The translations under genes were made by a program, and so were the position numbers. The notes under the pieces were generated by a model. It did no database searches, was not told where the DNA came from, and saw only the letters and a list, made by a program, of their open reading frames with translations. DNA of 64,000 bases from Sthenelais limicola (taxonomy: Eukaryota > Annelida > Polychaeta > Phyllodocida > Sigalionidae), in the NCBI GenBank assembly GCA_942159475.1, contig OW804095.1:70398773-70462772 (forward strand). The letters run 5' to 3'. How positions within the stretch are numbered: the first letter of the stretch is position 1; every line of letters starts with the position of its first letter. Below are positions 1 through 13,225 of this stretch, piece by piece.

Positions 1-1271
1 ATATTTCCAGGGCACCAGGCGAGTTTTGAACGATATTCTGCAAAGGTGGCTGTATCCTGCCACCTTGCTTGACGGTGAAGCACTAGATCAAAACATGCCT
101 TTGTCCATGCGTGAGTGTGTAGCCACTCGCGCACGGACGCATCCTCAGCCATATTAGCAAGATGCTGTAATTTAAACCACAATTTAGATTCTTCTGGCAC
201 TGTGCTCATAAGCATCCTTGCGAAGCCGCAGGTGTACTCCTGCATGGTGAGCTCTCTCTTGGCATCTTTAATCCGGCTGGCCATATCGGGGGGGAGAGAG
301 GTCTCAGGAGCCTCGAAAGGTAGGGCCCTACCTTTTTTATCTGTCGTAGAAGCATACTGGAGCCTCATGGCTTTCCTAACCATGGTGGATCTTTTGTATT
401 TCCTTTTGAGGTTCCTTGGGTTAGGTAGAGAGTCATCGGAAGACTCGCTGGACGATGAGGAGGAAGAGTGGGCGGGGCCCCTCGTGTGCCATGAGTGGGC
501 GGGGTTGCGACTGTGCAGGTTGGTTTTGTTGTCATTATCACACTTACACGCTCGTTTTCTCTTCCTTCCTCGTGACCAAGACGGCTTGTCCACGAAGTCA
601 TCGCTCGAATCAGTGTATTTTTTGGAATGTGACTTTTTCTTCTTCTTGCTTTTAGGCCGGTGCCTAGTGTAGATCTCAGGCTCCGAATCTGAGTCTGATG
701 AGAGCGCCGAGCTACTCGATTCCTGGGAAGACGATGATGATGAGGTAGCAGGCGGAGGAGCCCGACGCCTTGACCGGGCGGTGACCCGTTCAGCTGTCGT
801 CGACTCGGGGGCGACCTCAGGAGAGGTCGCGGTCAGGTCATCGTCCTCCTCCCGTGTCCCAGGCAGGCCATTCTTGTTTCCCACGGTTCTACATAGCTTG
901 GTAAACGCGTCAGCCATGAGTTGGTAGGTGTTATCCTTTTCTTGTTCTTTTTTAGTTTTCCTGTATTTTTGGGGGGACTTGGCTGGTGTCTTCTTTTGCT
1001 TTACAACAGGCGCTGTCTTCTTAGATACCACCTTTTTGGGTGACTTTTTAGGTGCGTTATTCGAGTGGGAGGCAGGCTTGGGCTTGGGCTTTGGGCCTGG
1101 GCGTCCTTTGCTCTTCTTAGGAATTTCGGTCGCGCTTTCTCTTTGCTCCGTATTTTCTTCCTGAGTAGGTGACTGAGGGGGAATAGGTTCCCCTGATTGT
1201 TGCACATCATCCTCAGAGTCTATTACGTCTTCGATGGTAACTTTTCTGTGATTTCGGCGAGTATTGGCCAT
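1..1271 (-). CDS. Long Lys/Ser-rich open frame, putative Gag-like ORF1 of a retroelement (partial, runs off left edge)
   Basis: Reading the minus strand from the ATG at 1271-1269 gives 423 sense codons with no stop before the window edge, so the C-terminus is missing. The start has a good Kozak context (A at -3, G at +4). The protein begins MANTRRNHRKVTIEDVIDSE. It then has a Lys/Pro-rich stretch (about residues 50-105), an acidic/Ser segment, a poly-Ser run, a KSKKKKKSHSKK basic cluster (about 218-230), a second Ser/Asp run, and from about residue 330 a non-repetitive helical region rich in Trp, Met and Leu (for example ESKLWFKLQHLANMAED). Such a basic, disordered N-terminus before a compact helical part is typical of Gag-like ORF1 proteins of invertebrate retroelements such as the DIRS/Ngaro group, but I recognise no family-specific motif. 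A nuclear host protein exon is the alternative. Base composition is far more GC-rich than the DNA beyond about 1450, consistent with an insertion. Confidence 0.6.
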   Translation of the reverse strand, partial: MANTRRNHRKVTIEDVIDSEDDVQQSGEPIPPQSPTQEENTEQRESATEIPKKSKGRPGPKPKPKPASHSNNAPKKSPKKVVSKKTAPVVKQKKTPAKSPQKYRKTKKEQEKDNTYQLMADAFTKLCRTVGNKNGLPGTREEDDDLTATSPEVAPESTTAERVTARSRRRAPPPATSSSSSSQESSSSALSSDSDSEPEIYTRHRPKSKKKKKSHSKKYTDSSDDFVDKPSWSRGRKRKRACKCDNDNKTNLHSRNPAHSWHTRGPAHSSSSSSSESSDDSLPNPRNLKRKYKRSTMVRKAMRLQYASTTDKKGRALPFEAPETSLPPDMASRIKDAKRELTMQEYTCGFARMLMSTVPEESKLWFKLQHLANMAEDASVREWLHTHAWTKACFDLVLHRQARWQDTATFAEYRSKLAWCPGN

Positions 1272-1455
1272 TTTAAAGGCCAATTCCGCTAGAAAAAACT
1301 TAGCTAGTTGTCAAGCATGTGTTGCTGCTTGACCTGCCCGGAGTGGAGAGAGGGCGAGGGCTGTGAGTGTAGCCTGGAGTGGTGCCTTATGGGTCTGGTG
1401 CCTTATGGGACTTAGAGGGAACAGCTAGGCTGCGCTCCCGTCCAATGGCTAGGAA
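1272..1455 (-). promoter_or_regulatory. GC-rich leader upstream of the Gag-like frame, with a 15-bp direct repeat
   Basis: The stretch just upstream of the ATG at 1271 is as GC-rich as the frame itself. Composition falls sharply to AT-rich at about 1455, next to the short palindrome GGAATTCCATGAATTCC. A direct repeat with the core GGTGCCTTATGGG occurs twice near 1380-1408. This probably is the 5' untranslated or terminal-repeat part of the element carrying the frame. No TATA box or polyadenylation signal is clear. Confidence 0.35.
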
Positions 1456-2880
1456 TTCCATGAATTCCTTAACTATTTATCTATCTACCTATCCTTCTTC
1501 CACTCTATATCTCTATCTCTGTCACAATATCTTTTTTTGCTTTGGATGTGTGAAGTCCTTTGTGTTTCCGGGCTTGTTTTTAATATAATCTAATGCTTTT
1601 TTGGCAGGTGAAATCTAATTTAACATAATATATCTATTGTTTTCGGCATGTTTCTATTATACAAAATCGATGCTTTAACTGTTAAGCATTTGAATTTTTA
1701 TTCAATCGTATATAGAATTCAATATTTCTTTACTTTAATTTGGATATTCGTGTATTTTATATATTCTAGCTTTATGTTGGTTGTTTAGCTTATTTTTATT
1801 TTAGACTTCATCCATCATGTCTGGACTCTTTTTTGTAGGGGGGTGGGTGGGTTTACGAATATTTTTTTATTTTACCAAGTCTGACATGGACTTATCATTC
1901 ATTCAATAAGAACCTTTCTTTTTTGTTTTTAAAGGTTTTTTATTCAGCTTCCGTCTAGGCATATACAGTTCTAAATTCTTTCTTTGCTGTACCTTTGTCG
2001 TTTTTAATTTTTGGGGGGTTTCTTATTTTCTTTCCCTTCTAAACATTAACTATAACAATATCAACTTCTACGCGAGAAATAAATCGTAACAAGGACAATC
2101 TCTAGCCTCTGGCTAGTACCAGTTAACATTGGTGTCAGATTTTACAAAACTCTTTCATAAATACCTTGACCTTGGACAGCCATATTGAGCTCTGGCTGAT
2201 AAACGTAAGAGAAAGAGAGTATGGATGTGGGCATCAGCAAGTAAAATCCTTAATATTAGGTGTAGAATTATCATTAAAACTGCAACTTTCTTCTTTTTCA
2301 CTCACACATGCCATTCTTATCAAGTGTAACCTGTATGTATAGAGGGAAATAGAATACGATTTTGCATGCACATTAACATTAGCAAATGAAAACATACATC
2401 AGTGCAACACTGATCAGGCCATACAATAAAGGCTACCATACAGAGATGCAATTTCAAAGTATACATACACAGGCCATTAAGACAGACTCTAACATACTAA
2501 GAGATGAAAGTTGCTTTTATGCTTCTTTGCTTCTGCACCTTTTATGAGTATAACTATGATGTACAGCATCAATTGTCCTCTAACCCCTTTTATCCTAAAT
2601 AACCTTACTTTAGAACGTGTCCTATGTTATATATAGAAAGTTCGTTGTTGATTGCAAGACCAGCTATATAATACTGAGTGTGCAGTATGAGAATAACATA
2701 TATTATACATCTATAGATTTATTTGCTACTTTTGATTCCACTCATATGTTTTTTGAAGGACAACATTTAAAGATAAATAAAACATCAAATGTTTAAAAGA
2801 GTAGATTTTCAACAAGAGAATAATCATCTCTGATCCGTCGAAAGGAAAAAATACGTAAATACTCGCTTCTTAATACCATG

Positions 2881-2928
2881 CAGCGATCAAGAGATTGGAA
2901 TTACCAGCGATGAAGAGATTGGAATTCT
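2881..2928. repeat. 24-bp tandem duplication
   Basis: Two adjacent copies of a 24-bp unit beginning CAGCGAT and containing AAGAGATTGGAATT; they differ at one internal base and near the end. Confidence 0.8.
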
Positions 2929-5535
2929 TCCCATCCAGATAATTCCAAATAAATGATTACTCATAACAACGGGAAATTAAATTCGAATAATCAAATAAAA
3001 GGTCATGCATTTTGAGGGACAGACTTTATAAAAAGAATTCCTTCTGTGCTTCGTTTCGTCTGGAACGATAATGCAATTCTCCGTGTCCTTGAAACCTTTT
3101 CGGAGAAAAATATTCAGATTGTAATCTGTCCCAAGGGAAAGATTATACGCTGGAGGGGAGCAGGCCATAAATAGGGAGTGAACAGGTATTAGGGATATGT
3201 GTGAGAATTGGTGGCGGTGTCTGTTTGGGGCCGTAAGAGGTATCAACAGCCAGTTCCATCCCAGCTCCTCGCGATACACAGTAATATTATGATGTATGCC
3301 GAGCGGGAAGTGGTGATCGCCGGGGACCTATAAACGATGTGATGGCTTGGGTGCAGGGTCATTCGGAGGTTATAACAAGACATCAGCCGAGTAATTTGAT
3401 CCTACAGAGCATAGATGGGAGGTGGGGGCGAGTATAATATGGAAAGGATGAGGGACTCGGGGGCGCGAAACAAGGAGGTGCGGTACAAAGCTGGGAAGAG
3501 GGATAGGAATGAAGATATATAAGACGGAAACGGGCAACTTCTCGGGAAAGTAATTATAAGGAATGGTGACGAGAATGGGCCAAATACAATGAAATTTAAA
3601 GGGAGCGAGAAGCGTATCCTTCCTAGGGAACAACAGTTCCAGTAAGTGAAGAGAAAGTGGGGGATTTTTCAAAAGGATCCAACCTCAATTTCAGAAAATT
3701 GCCAATGGTACTCTCCAATTTGATATGCTTTGTTATGGTAACGACACTCATAAGGGAATTGGGTGGATATATGGGTTCCAGTGAGTGGAGAGTATCTTTT
3801 TCTACAATATAAATTAATAGCATTAAAATAATTGCAAAGCATAAGAAATTATCGATTTGGTCTACAGTCAGTATTATATGATATGCATGAATTACCGAAT
3901 ACAAATGATATAAATCTGGACAGTTTTCTCTACTTCGAACATCCAAAACAACAACCAGTGACTCTATTTTCATTTTTTTTTAATAAAGGAAAAGCATACT
4001 GGTTATAGCTTAGATGTATTGGGGGTCTAGTAACATAAGTACACACATAAATGGAAGCTGAAACACTAAATTTCAAACATTCGGAACGTTCTTGCGGTAC
4101 CTCCGGAGAAACGATCGTAATGTGTTTCCAACAGGAGCTGCTTTATAAGGGCCTAAACAATTAAGAAGTCGCAGTTTGTTTAACTGTAGCTATTAAGCAC
4201 ATAGAATGCTTCTACCTGTCAAATATCATATTGAATGAGTCCCGATGCAGCTTTCATTTGCCGGTTCTCGGAACGACAGCTAGTAAGAAATACAAATTAT
4301 GATGAGCATTTTTATATAACTTAAGAATAAATTATGAGAGGGAAAATCGTCCAAAATACTTAATTATGTAGGCATTCATATAGAGATCTCATTTTTAGAA
4401 CCGTGAATAATGTTATTAGTGTCTTGTCATCTGCCGCGTGGGTCTATCAAAGGCTGCATTTACGAGGCTTTGAAAAAGAAACTACTTCACAAAAGCGCTC
4501 TAGCAGTCAATTTCCAAGTTGAAGATTCTCATTCTAAGATCAGATAGAAATGTGTCTATCCTTTCTTTCATACATATTGATTAGGGGATATTCTCACAGA
4601 GTAGAAATGAGAATAATCTGTTTTCCAGCCTTGTTTTTCTATCACTCGAACGAAACTAATGAGCCTTTCAACGATCAGAAAATGGGGACAAATTTAACCG
4701 AACTACAATTTTGAACAAAGTTTTTATTTTCAGAGTGATGAGCCACCAGATAATGAGGCGCCTGCAGGAAAAAGAATGATCAGTGAGAATTACACTATCG
4801 AAAGGATATCTGATGGTAAAATATAGAGGAGTCGCACACTTCAGAATTGTTCAATTACCAGAGCCTGCTTAACTTAAGTTGGTATAAAATGTTGACACAT
4901 CACATCACATCTTATCTCAATAACTGACTAATCACAGAAGGGCTGACTAGACGAGAACGATTTTGTCGATTGCGGACAAAATATGTTTACGTGAGCGCAA
5001 GTACTTCAAACTTCAAAAGAGTGTAGGGGCAGATGTGTCTATGTTTGGTTGATTTGAGAAAATAATATAGTGGGATAGGTGATTACACAACATTGGTAAG
5101 AATGTAAAATCACAATTACTGTGTATCATGAGTGAAGAACAAGCTTGAGATACCCTTTCTAAATACGGGATAACAAGAAATCCCCACAAGTTACTTACTA
5201 ATAGAGCAAATATACTACAATACTTTGATATTTATTCTTAAACACGAAATATTGTTTTAAAAATCTATCATCTTTGAGTCACTGGATGTGTCCATGGAGA
5301 TAAGCTTTGGAGATAAGGATTTGGTGCTAGTCTAAGCAAATATAAGAAACTAGACGAGCTTCTTGTCTTTTTTGCATTTTTGATTTTATCATTACTCTAA
5401 CAACTGTCTGAGAAAAGCAATCCCAAACAACACCAATCAAACAGGCATTCATTACGACTAATATCTCCCCATATACCACTAGAAACAAAAGCTGTTCACT
5501 AGATACAGCTCTTCATGTATCAAGGTAAAGGTACA

Positions 5536-5570
5536 GCCTGGTTATTACCACATTTAGTAAATAACCAGGC
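5536..5570. repeat. Perfect 11-bp inverted repeat (hairpin)
   Basis: GCCTGGTTATT is followed after 13 bases by its exact reverse complement AATAACCAGGC. It could be a remnant of a MITE end; nothing else in the neighbourhood supports a function. Confidence 0.6.
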
Positions 5571-8500
5571 AAAAGTGAGCAAGACAATATTATAATGGCA
5601 AGGGTGGGTATATCACATTCCTATCCCAATCGTATAATTCATTAGCTTCCAATTACTTGGTGTATATATGTACATGTATACAAGAAATGCCATGTGCGAG
5701 GAACAGATACATCATCAATGACTATTTCAAAGGCTGGTATTAGGTCTCTATTCTTTTTCTCTATGCAGACTACAGCGACACAATTGCAATTATACGACCA
5801 CAGGATGATCATATTTTCAATCTGTTAATATCTAAAGCTATGCGGTGTATATTGAGAGACTCTTAAGGGCAATCTTTAGCCTTAGTGCCCAAGGAACCCT
5901 TTAGAAAACGATGTAAAACAACAAAAAGACTTAGACACGCCTGATCCTTAAATATTCCACCAGACGTGCAAAGTTCATAATCTATCTATCTATAACCTAT
6001 ACCTTTCGAGACAGCTATTCAATATCAATTGCATACCTACTCCCATTATATATATAAGGGCAATAGCAAGCATATATATATATATACTTCAGTACTGTTC
6101 AAACAGATGGCTTATGGTAAAATGTTTGACAACGCACACTAACCATGAGTCCATACTTAAGCTTTTCCTATATCCCTATGTACTCGAATCTAGATTTTTT
6201 TTACACGTAGGGTATCAAAATAGATGGCCTTTTTCAGAGAACAAGTGAGATATAAATGTGAACATAAAACAATTATTCTTCCCAGTTCAAGTGCCTATGT
6301 TCAGCAGAGATACAGGTTTCTGGCCACGCTTGCTCGCAGCTCAAACATAATTGTCTCAGGGTTTCAAAGTATTACACGCCTGGGAATCCAAAGACCGATC
6401 ATCATTCACTAGAGGGTACCATCAATTATATTGATTTTATTTAGGACGTGTGCAGATTTTTGCAATCCTCAGAAGATCCTAAAGCCTCTTAAATTCAGTA
6501 GGAGAAGTATACACATGTACAACATTAACGAGGACGAAACTCGCACCATTTCACCCATTGTTCAATTAGTACGTACATACAACAGAAGCAGATGACATCG
6601 ATCTCTTCAAAAATCATACACTAAATCTACAGTTTTGATCATCCAGTCACTGTATACAACTTAATACAGATTTGTTTATGATAAGGATCCACCCAGATCA
6701 AGACACAATTGCCAAGAGTTCTTTGGGAAGCTATTCGGAACACAACAGCCTGAAATATAAGCCAGATGCCCTATATTTAGGAACCATTCATTAATCCGAC
6801 TATCCCCAAGGACATTATGGCAATGATCTTTGTGTCGGGTGGCAATTGTCGGCCGAAAAGCTCCGGACAAGGGAGGGTGTTGGATGACCACTGGTCAGGA
6901 GATGGAGTGCACAAATGGTGGATGACCACTTACACAGAGGGCCCATTAGGTAGTGGTCAAGGAGCTGAGCATAGGCGAACTGGGCAAGGAATAATGGAGC
7001 TACTCTGGACGCAGAGCTTATTACCTTTCAATGCATGGGCACAACTCTGAATCTGTGGGTGCATTCATATACAAGCCGCTTTCACAGCAACTAGTGTTGC
7101 ATTCATTCTACTGAATACCTTCTTTCAATAGCATTCTACAAGTGGAAAGTCAGTCCAAATGAATCACCAATTTTCCCCTTCAACACAGGGTTTCCATAAT
7201 CGTGATACTTTTACATAAAATGGGCAAGATTCTACTTCCACTCGCTTATCTAGTGTTATAGGACCAATGTCGTCAACTCTTTTTTTAAAATGATATTTAC
7301 ATACGGGGTTCACTTTCATGACTTAAGTGGTCAAATATTAATAATTCTGCGCAGAACCTAACTGAGCATAAGCATGATTGCTTCGCTTGTCGATTCAAAT
7401 TAACTTGGACTTCATTATTGACGCCCAGATTTATGTAACATTTCCCTATACTACTTAAAACCAGAATGAGAATTAAATTTTTATAACCGCACTATATACG
7501 ATTTAATTTCATGTCAAGGTTTTCATGTACATCCTACATCTATTTTAAATCAACCTTGTTGAAACCAATTAACCACCTTGTTATCCAGCACAAGGCAGGT
7601 AAACGAAGAAATTAAGTTTAAACATGATAGGCCTATATATACCATTGGTTGCAATAAATTTTGAGATTCACACATCATATCAGTTTCTACATCAGTTCCT
7701 AGAGCGCACAGATGGTGAATCATGTTGAAGAGTGATTTACCGCGGAGGAAAAGCACAGCATCATATAAGTTGGAGAAGTGAAACACTAAGGAGGGCCCAC
7801 ATACCTGCGTGACGGATCCATTTCCATATACTACTTGTGGTCCCGATAAGAGAAATGGTACAGGGAGTAGTATATGGGAATAGGGGTAGGCCTAGAAATC
7901 CAACATCCAAAATTGGCATTCCTACAGTCTATATTTCTGAATCGCGAAGGTTTTTTTAATCATGGAACATTCGATATGGTAGCAAGGCCACTGATTATAG
8001 ATATTCGACGAATGAGAATTATCACTAGCCTATGTGAAACTTTGTCAATAAAATTTATTAGAAAATAAATAAATTAGAAACTGACTTATAACGATAAAGG
8101 TTTAGCAAGTTTTTTAGGGTTAATCGACTAAAGCCTTCAGTAGAACTGAAGCAAAAAGTTAGGGGTGGATCTTGGTTTAAAGGTGAATCGTCTCTGGTCC
8201 ATCTTAAGGAAGCCATTTTGAATGTGAAACAGCCCCCCTCTGCTCGTACAGACCTAAAAGTTTTCTTCGGAAATCCTGAAAAATCATGACCTTGCCTTGC
8301 TGACATGTGAATCGAACCTTGCAATAATTACACAATATAACAGATTCGAAGTTTACGTTTAGTCGAATCAACAGATATACCTCAAAATAGGCTTTTTCTG
8401 TGTCATAGAAGCAATTTTGAATCATTTTTACCGAAATTCTCGTTGCTGACAACATGAATAGCGAAAGTTGGTGGGCGATAATCGAGGATTTGCCTATTAC

Positions 8501-9340
8501 GAGCTTAAGAATGACATATCATTCAACGTGGCTCATATGAGTTTATATTGAATGATACTAGCCTATATATACTAGCAAATTTCTCACGATTCCAACCATA
8601 TTTGTTCATTTATTAACATGCATTCATTAACGTGCACACAAGACAATGATCATAGTTCAATTTCTTAATTTCCTAATTCAATGGCGTATATGATCAACAC
8701 GTTTACAGTGACATGTAGGCTACACCTAATCCCCCACCTCAACCCCTTCCACAAACCGATTCCTGAAGTCCTATCTAGCTGGTGTAATTGAACAAACCTT
8801 TCCCACCTTACCCTATTCATCTACTTGGATAGAAGTAAAGAGCCCAAGTCATCTATGAACAAACGGACGATTTTTTAGGGAATTCCGCGACCATGATGCT
8901 TCTACTGTGTCTAGGCCTATATAAATCATGCCACGTATTCTGCTCACCTCGGTCGAATTCCCTCGTGAAATCGCTGACGCTTCATGCTGGTTTGTTTCTT
9001 TTACGAGGACATAAGACGTAGATCTGTAATGTTTCCTTACCAACATACTATGTTGTTGCCGGTTGATACCTCAATGATAATAGCTAATATAAGAAATGAC
9101 CATTTTGCCATCAGTTGTATGTAGCTATAATTTTATATGATATATCATTGAATTGATTCTACAGTATTACTGGCCAGTAATGTTTCTCCGAGATCGCACA
9201 CGTGATACTCGCCCGTTATCCGTCATTACATAAACCGGGAAATCGAAGTAATAGGTAGTGTCGGTAACAAATTGTATTTGTTCCTACACTGTAATAAATG
9301 ATCGTTTATAAGCAGTTTGCCATAGTATAAATATTACTAT

Positions 9341-9570
9341 TTCATCGTAGTAGTGTATTCTACGATCAGCATAGGGCAGTACGAGCTCAGCGGGAGCGCC
9401 GCAAGGCTAAATTACGACAAGCTTGTTGTGTGCGGTGGACCGCGACGGCTCACTGGCCTTCACGATCGCTTCCTAGGCGACAGGTTAGTTTTACCCTACT
9501 GGCGGGCGTTTCATAATCCAGACCAGCACGCGCTATTGGACTTATCCAATGGAGGTATGGAGGTATCTGA
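9341..9570. other. CpG-rich island, possible regulatory or first-exon-like segment
   Basis: This segment is clearly richer in GC and CpG than the surrounding kilobases. It contains a splice-donor-like CAG|GTTAGT at about 9481. The open frame through it has no ATG start and no recognisable product, so it is left as an unexplained island. Confidence 0.25.
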
Positions 9571-12500
9571 AGCATAGGTTTAGGCATAGAAATATTTGTC
9601 ACAGCCTTCCCATATTTCGTCTTAGAGGTTTGGCAAGTATATAGGAGCCTGTTTCTCATATGAAGAGAGGTGGTTTCTGTGTATCTTAAGCATAATATCT
9701 ATAGAAATTTATTAGAACCAGAAAAAGAATTCTTTGAAACTTTTTGTAAGAATGATGGAATTTGAATATAATACACAGGCGCATTTAAAAATCTGGACTA
9801 GCGAGGGAGCAGCCCAGTTAAACTATACTGGCTATAGCTTCTTTATCTTCCATGGTTTCAAAAGAAATTCGAGTTCGATCTTCCCATTAGATACATATGC
9901 CCACTTCTCTTTGCTAAAGGATCTCTCTATTGTCTCTAGTGTATAATCAGAGGTTAGAAATGATTCAACAAAACAGGCAGATGTTACTATCTATCCCCGA
10001 GTATCTACCATTGGATTACCTATAGAGGCATGTATAGGCCTACATGCGTGGCTAGTGGTCAGTGTTTGTCGGAGGTGGCCGAAATGAGGTCAGCGGGACA
10101 GAGGGGAGGAGTTATCTTGCACTCGGCGAGAGGTCAATACCCAGGTAAGTACACGCCCCATACACACATTTTCCATTTTCATTTTGGTCTATCTTATTCA
10201 GCATGCTCTTTAGCATTATTTCTCATCAATAATCCATGTTTAATTTCATTTTAGGTTCGTCTAGTTAACAGTTTAAACATAAATCCTACTCAAATAAACT
10301 GATACCATTCAACTTTGAAACTTTAGTTTATAGATATGCAGATATACTATTAATTGCTTTGAAATACAACAAACATTGATGTGTTTAATTTGATGTATAT
10401 ACCTGTACTTTTCTCTTTACAGAAGCTGGCACAAGGAAGAAATACATCAGAGAGAAATGATGCACCAAAATAATGAAATGATGAGTTTGAAGGGAAGAAT
10501 AAATTCACCCTCTTCAAAATCAATGAATGAATAAACGAATAAATATTTAAGCAGTATTTTCGTGGGTCAGTACAGAACCACCTCCCTAACCCCTCTCATA
10601 ATCACCACAGCATGACAAACCCCCTCCCCCACTCCACATGACCGCGCCGGGCTTGTCTGGCGCCGCCGAGGGCAGGGACAATTACGATTAGCTTTCTGTG
10701 CGGCTTACGCTGGCCCTCTTTACTACGAGGGGCAGAATCTACGCCCATGAATGAACGATGTCCGATGCCCCATCGTTTTTACACGATATGGCTTATAAGT
10801 GTGTATAGATTATAGATCATACGTATGGTTATGTTCAACCTGGATAGATAAATTAGCTATTTCTATTTTGTATAAATGCTGTTGTGATCTTGAAGACTGC
10901 AACCTCAAACTGAACATACTTAACCTAACGCGTGGAGGCATACTGTCCCAATGTTTGGTCTGGATAAATCGATGAATGGAAAAGAAATATAATTTGTTAC
11001 ATGTAGAAGAAATATATTGTTGTATGTTATTAATTAGACGTTGGTAATTTTAAGCACTTGGTCAACAAATTGTTCATGATTGCATTGGGAGAAATACGGT
11101 AAATTGAAACTTGAATCCGGGCAGCTTCATATAGTATATGGGAGTTGAGTGCATCGGAGAACCCCAAGAAGACCCCATGAACCCTTCCATCTGGGTGTAA
11201 AAACACGTCCAGTGCAGCCAACCGAGCCTTGCATGGACATTAACCTTTTCTCCCAGTCCCCAGCCCGAAATCGAATATGGTATATATAGGCAATGCTGGG
11301 TTTATTCTACTGAATAAAACGATGATAGAATGGGAACAACCTGGCAAATACGTTAGAGGATGGGAAGAGTGTTTTGAGAGTAAAGGTAAATCAAATAAAA
11401 GACATCCCCTCACTCGACTAAGCACGAGTCATTAGAAGGCATATCTTCTCCCATAGGAGAAGCGATAAGGGAGACATAAAATCAACCATACGTTCAACTT
11501 ATTTGCGTCCTTGTTAATGGGGTATAGAAAACTATGAATACAAGGCTAATTCTCATCGTTCGTAAATATCAAAACATGTCCTGTGATATCAATATTAATA
11601 CACTCAATAGGATTGCCTAACTCATGATTCTCTTACAAAGAATGTTGGCGCTAGCAAGTTCTCTGATTCGCAGATTCAACAAAAATGATTCTCTCCCTGT
11701 CAGCTTGAATGAGACAGTGGGAATAAAGCCCTATAGACAGCAGTTCCCAGCGGTGTGGGTGTTTAAAAATAGCAGCAAAGGCAGCCAAGTGGTCCTTTCT
11801 GTGTCGAAAAAAATGATGGTGTTGGATATAAGTGACAGGGAGAGCCTCCGCCCTTGCTCCACAACATAGAGTGAGAGTGTATGACAAAAATACTACTATT
11901 GTCCCACGAAGACTAGCCTGGGTGATGGTGGTTTTTCTGCTGTCATTTTGTAAGCTTTAAATGTCCGGTTTTCGAGTTTTGTATTTCCTTTGGAAAAGTC
12001 ATCGATGATGATGAAGCCCTGTCAAATGAAGCTGTATCAGTTAAAGCTGCATGTGCAATTGAAAACGGTATTGCCTCCTGCATATAGGAGAATTACAGCA
12101 TTTTGCTTATGCTACAATTTATATGTCTATTCTCCATGTAGAATTTGTATATGAAGTGTTGAAGTCAATTTAGATAGGGAAGAAAGAGCGTAGGACAAAT
12201 ATAGTATTTTAAAGCTTTCTCTCCCCCAAATTAAATAGGAAAATACTCCTTGGTAGAAACAGTGAAAAGTATGGCGCAAGAAATGGAAAGAAAGCGCGTA
12301 TATAAAAGTCAATGAAATAGGTATAGAGAAGACAAAAGGGAAAACAAGAAGAATTGCGGTATAGAACACAACAGCTTAAATAAAATGAAAGAGCAAGATC
12401 AAGTTAGAGGAGCTAGTCTAATGTTTCCACTCTAAATAACTAACAGCTAGACCTTAGGGCATGTAATCTAAACACACAAGTCAACCTTACAATCACAGGG

Positions 12501-13225
12501 TTTTTCTCCCTGGCCTCACATCCTCCCTATCTCAGAACAACAGTATATGACACTCCACTTCAGGGAATAGATCCCAGGCAAGCGCATTCCCGCCAATGCT
12601 TTTCAGGGTACATAAAAGCGGGGATCCTATAGGGCAAAGTCATAAAACACACCTCAGCATTCTCACTCCCCTTCTAGTCTCGGGTCTAATGCTAGAGGCG
12701 TTCCAGACAGTGCATGTAATGAAAGGCAATACCTTTTTCCATTAAAGTATGATTTTCTATTCGATCATAAAACTATTTTGATGCCGTCAATAATGAAAGA
12801 TGAAATACAAAATATTGTGAAGAATGCATTTTGATATAACATTCTAACAATGAATGAATTTTCAAAATGGGATCCAAACATTATATTGTTGCCGTGTGCA
12901 ATGTTCATAATTATACCGTAACGTAAAGCTTCGGAATTGCATTCAAAATGTAGCAGCTTCGTAAAGTGTTGACATCATGGTAACTTAGAGCATTGGCAGT
13001 TTGTATTGCTGAGCAGCAAGGTGTATAGACAAACAGAAACGTCCTATTTGTTATGTCATGCTTTTGTACAGGCCTAAATGCAAGCAGACGTTTGATGTCC
13101 AGTTAGTCTGGTTCGTGACCATTAAAGCGGTGCGGCCACTGGGTTGGCGATAAGAATGTTTTAAAATTATTAGGTCAAAACCTCCATTGATTTGTCATCG
13201 CTACGTCTTCAGCACAGCAAGGGAT
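9571..13225. other. AT-rich non-coding DNA with a small GC-rich patch at about 10,620-10,770
   Basis: No convincing coding frame. The patch at 10,640-10,760 is CpG-rich (CGCGCC, GGCGCCGCCG) and stands out from its surroundings, but has no open frame of note. Confidence 0.5.

Larger units (their letters stand above)
1456..9340. other. AT-rich non-coding DNA, no gene seen
   Basis: Only short random frames occur on either strand. T-rich tracts lie at 1800-2040, a (TA)n tract at about 6070-6090, and two small repeats are listed separately. I see no RT, transposase or exon signature. Confidence 0.6.

Noticed and set aside
115..672. 185-codon plus-strand frame at the left edge
   Set aside because: Antisense of the longer minus-strand frame; its Leu/Ser/Phe-rich content mirrors the Lys/Glu/Ser codons of the other strand.
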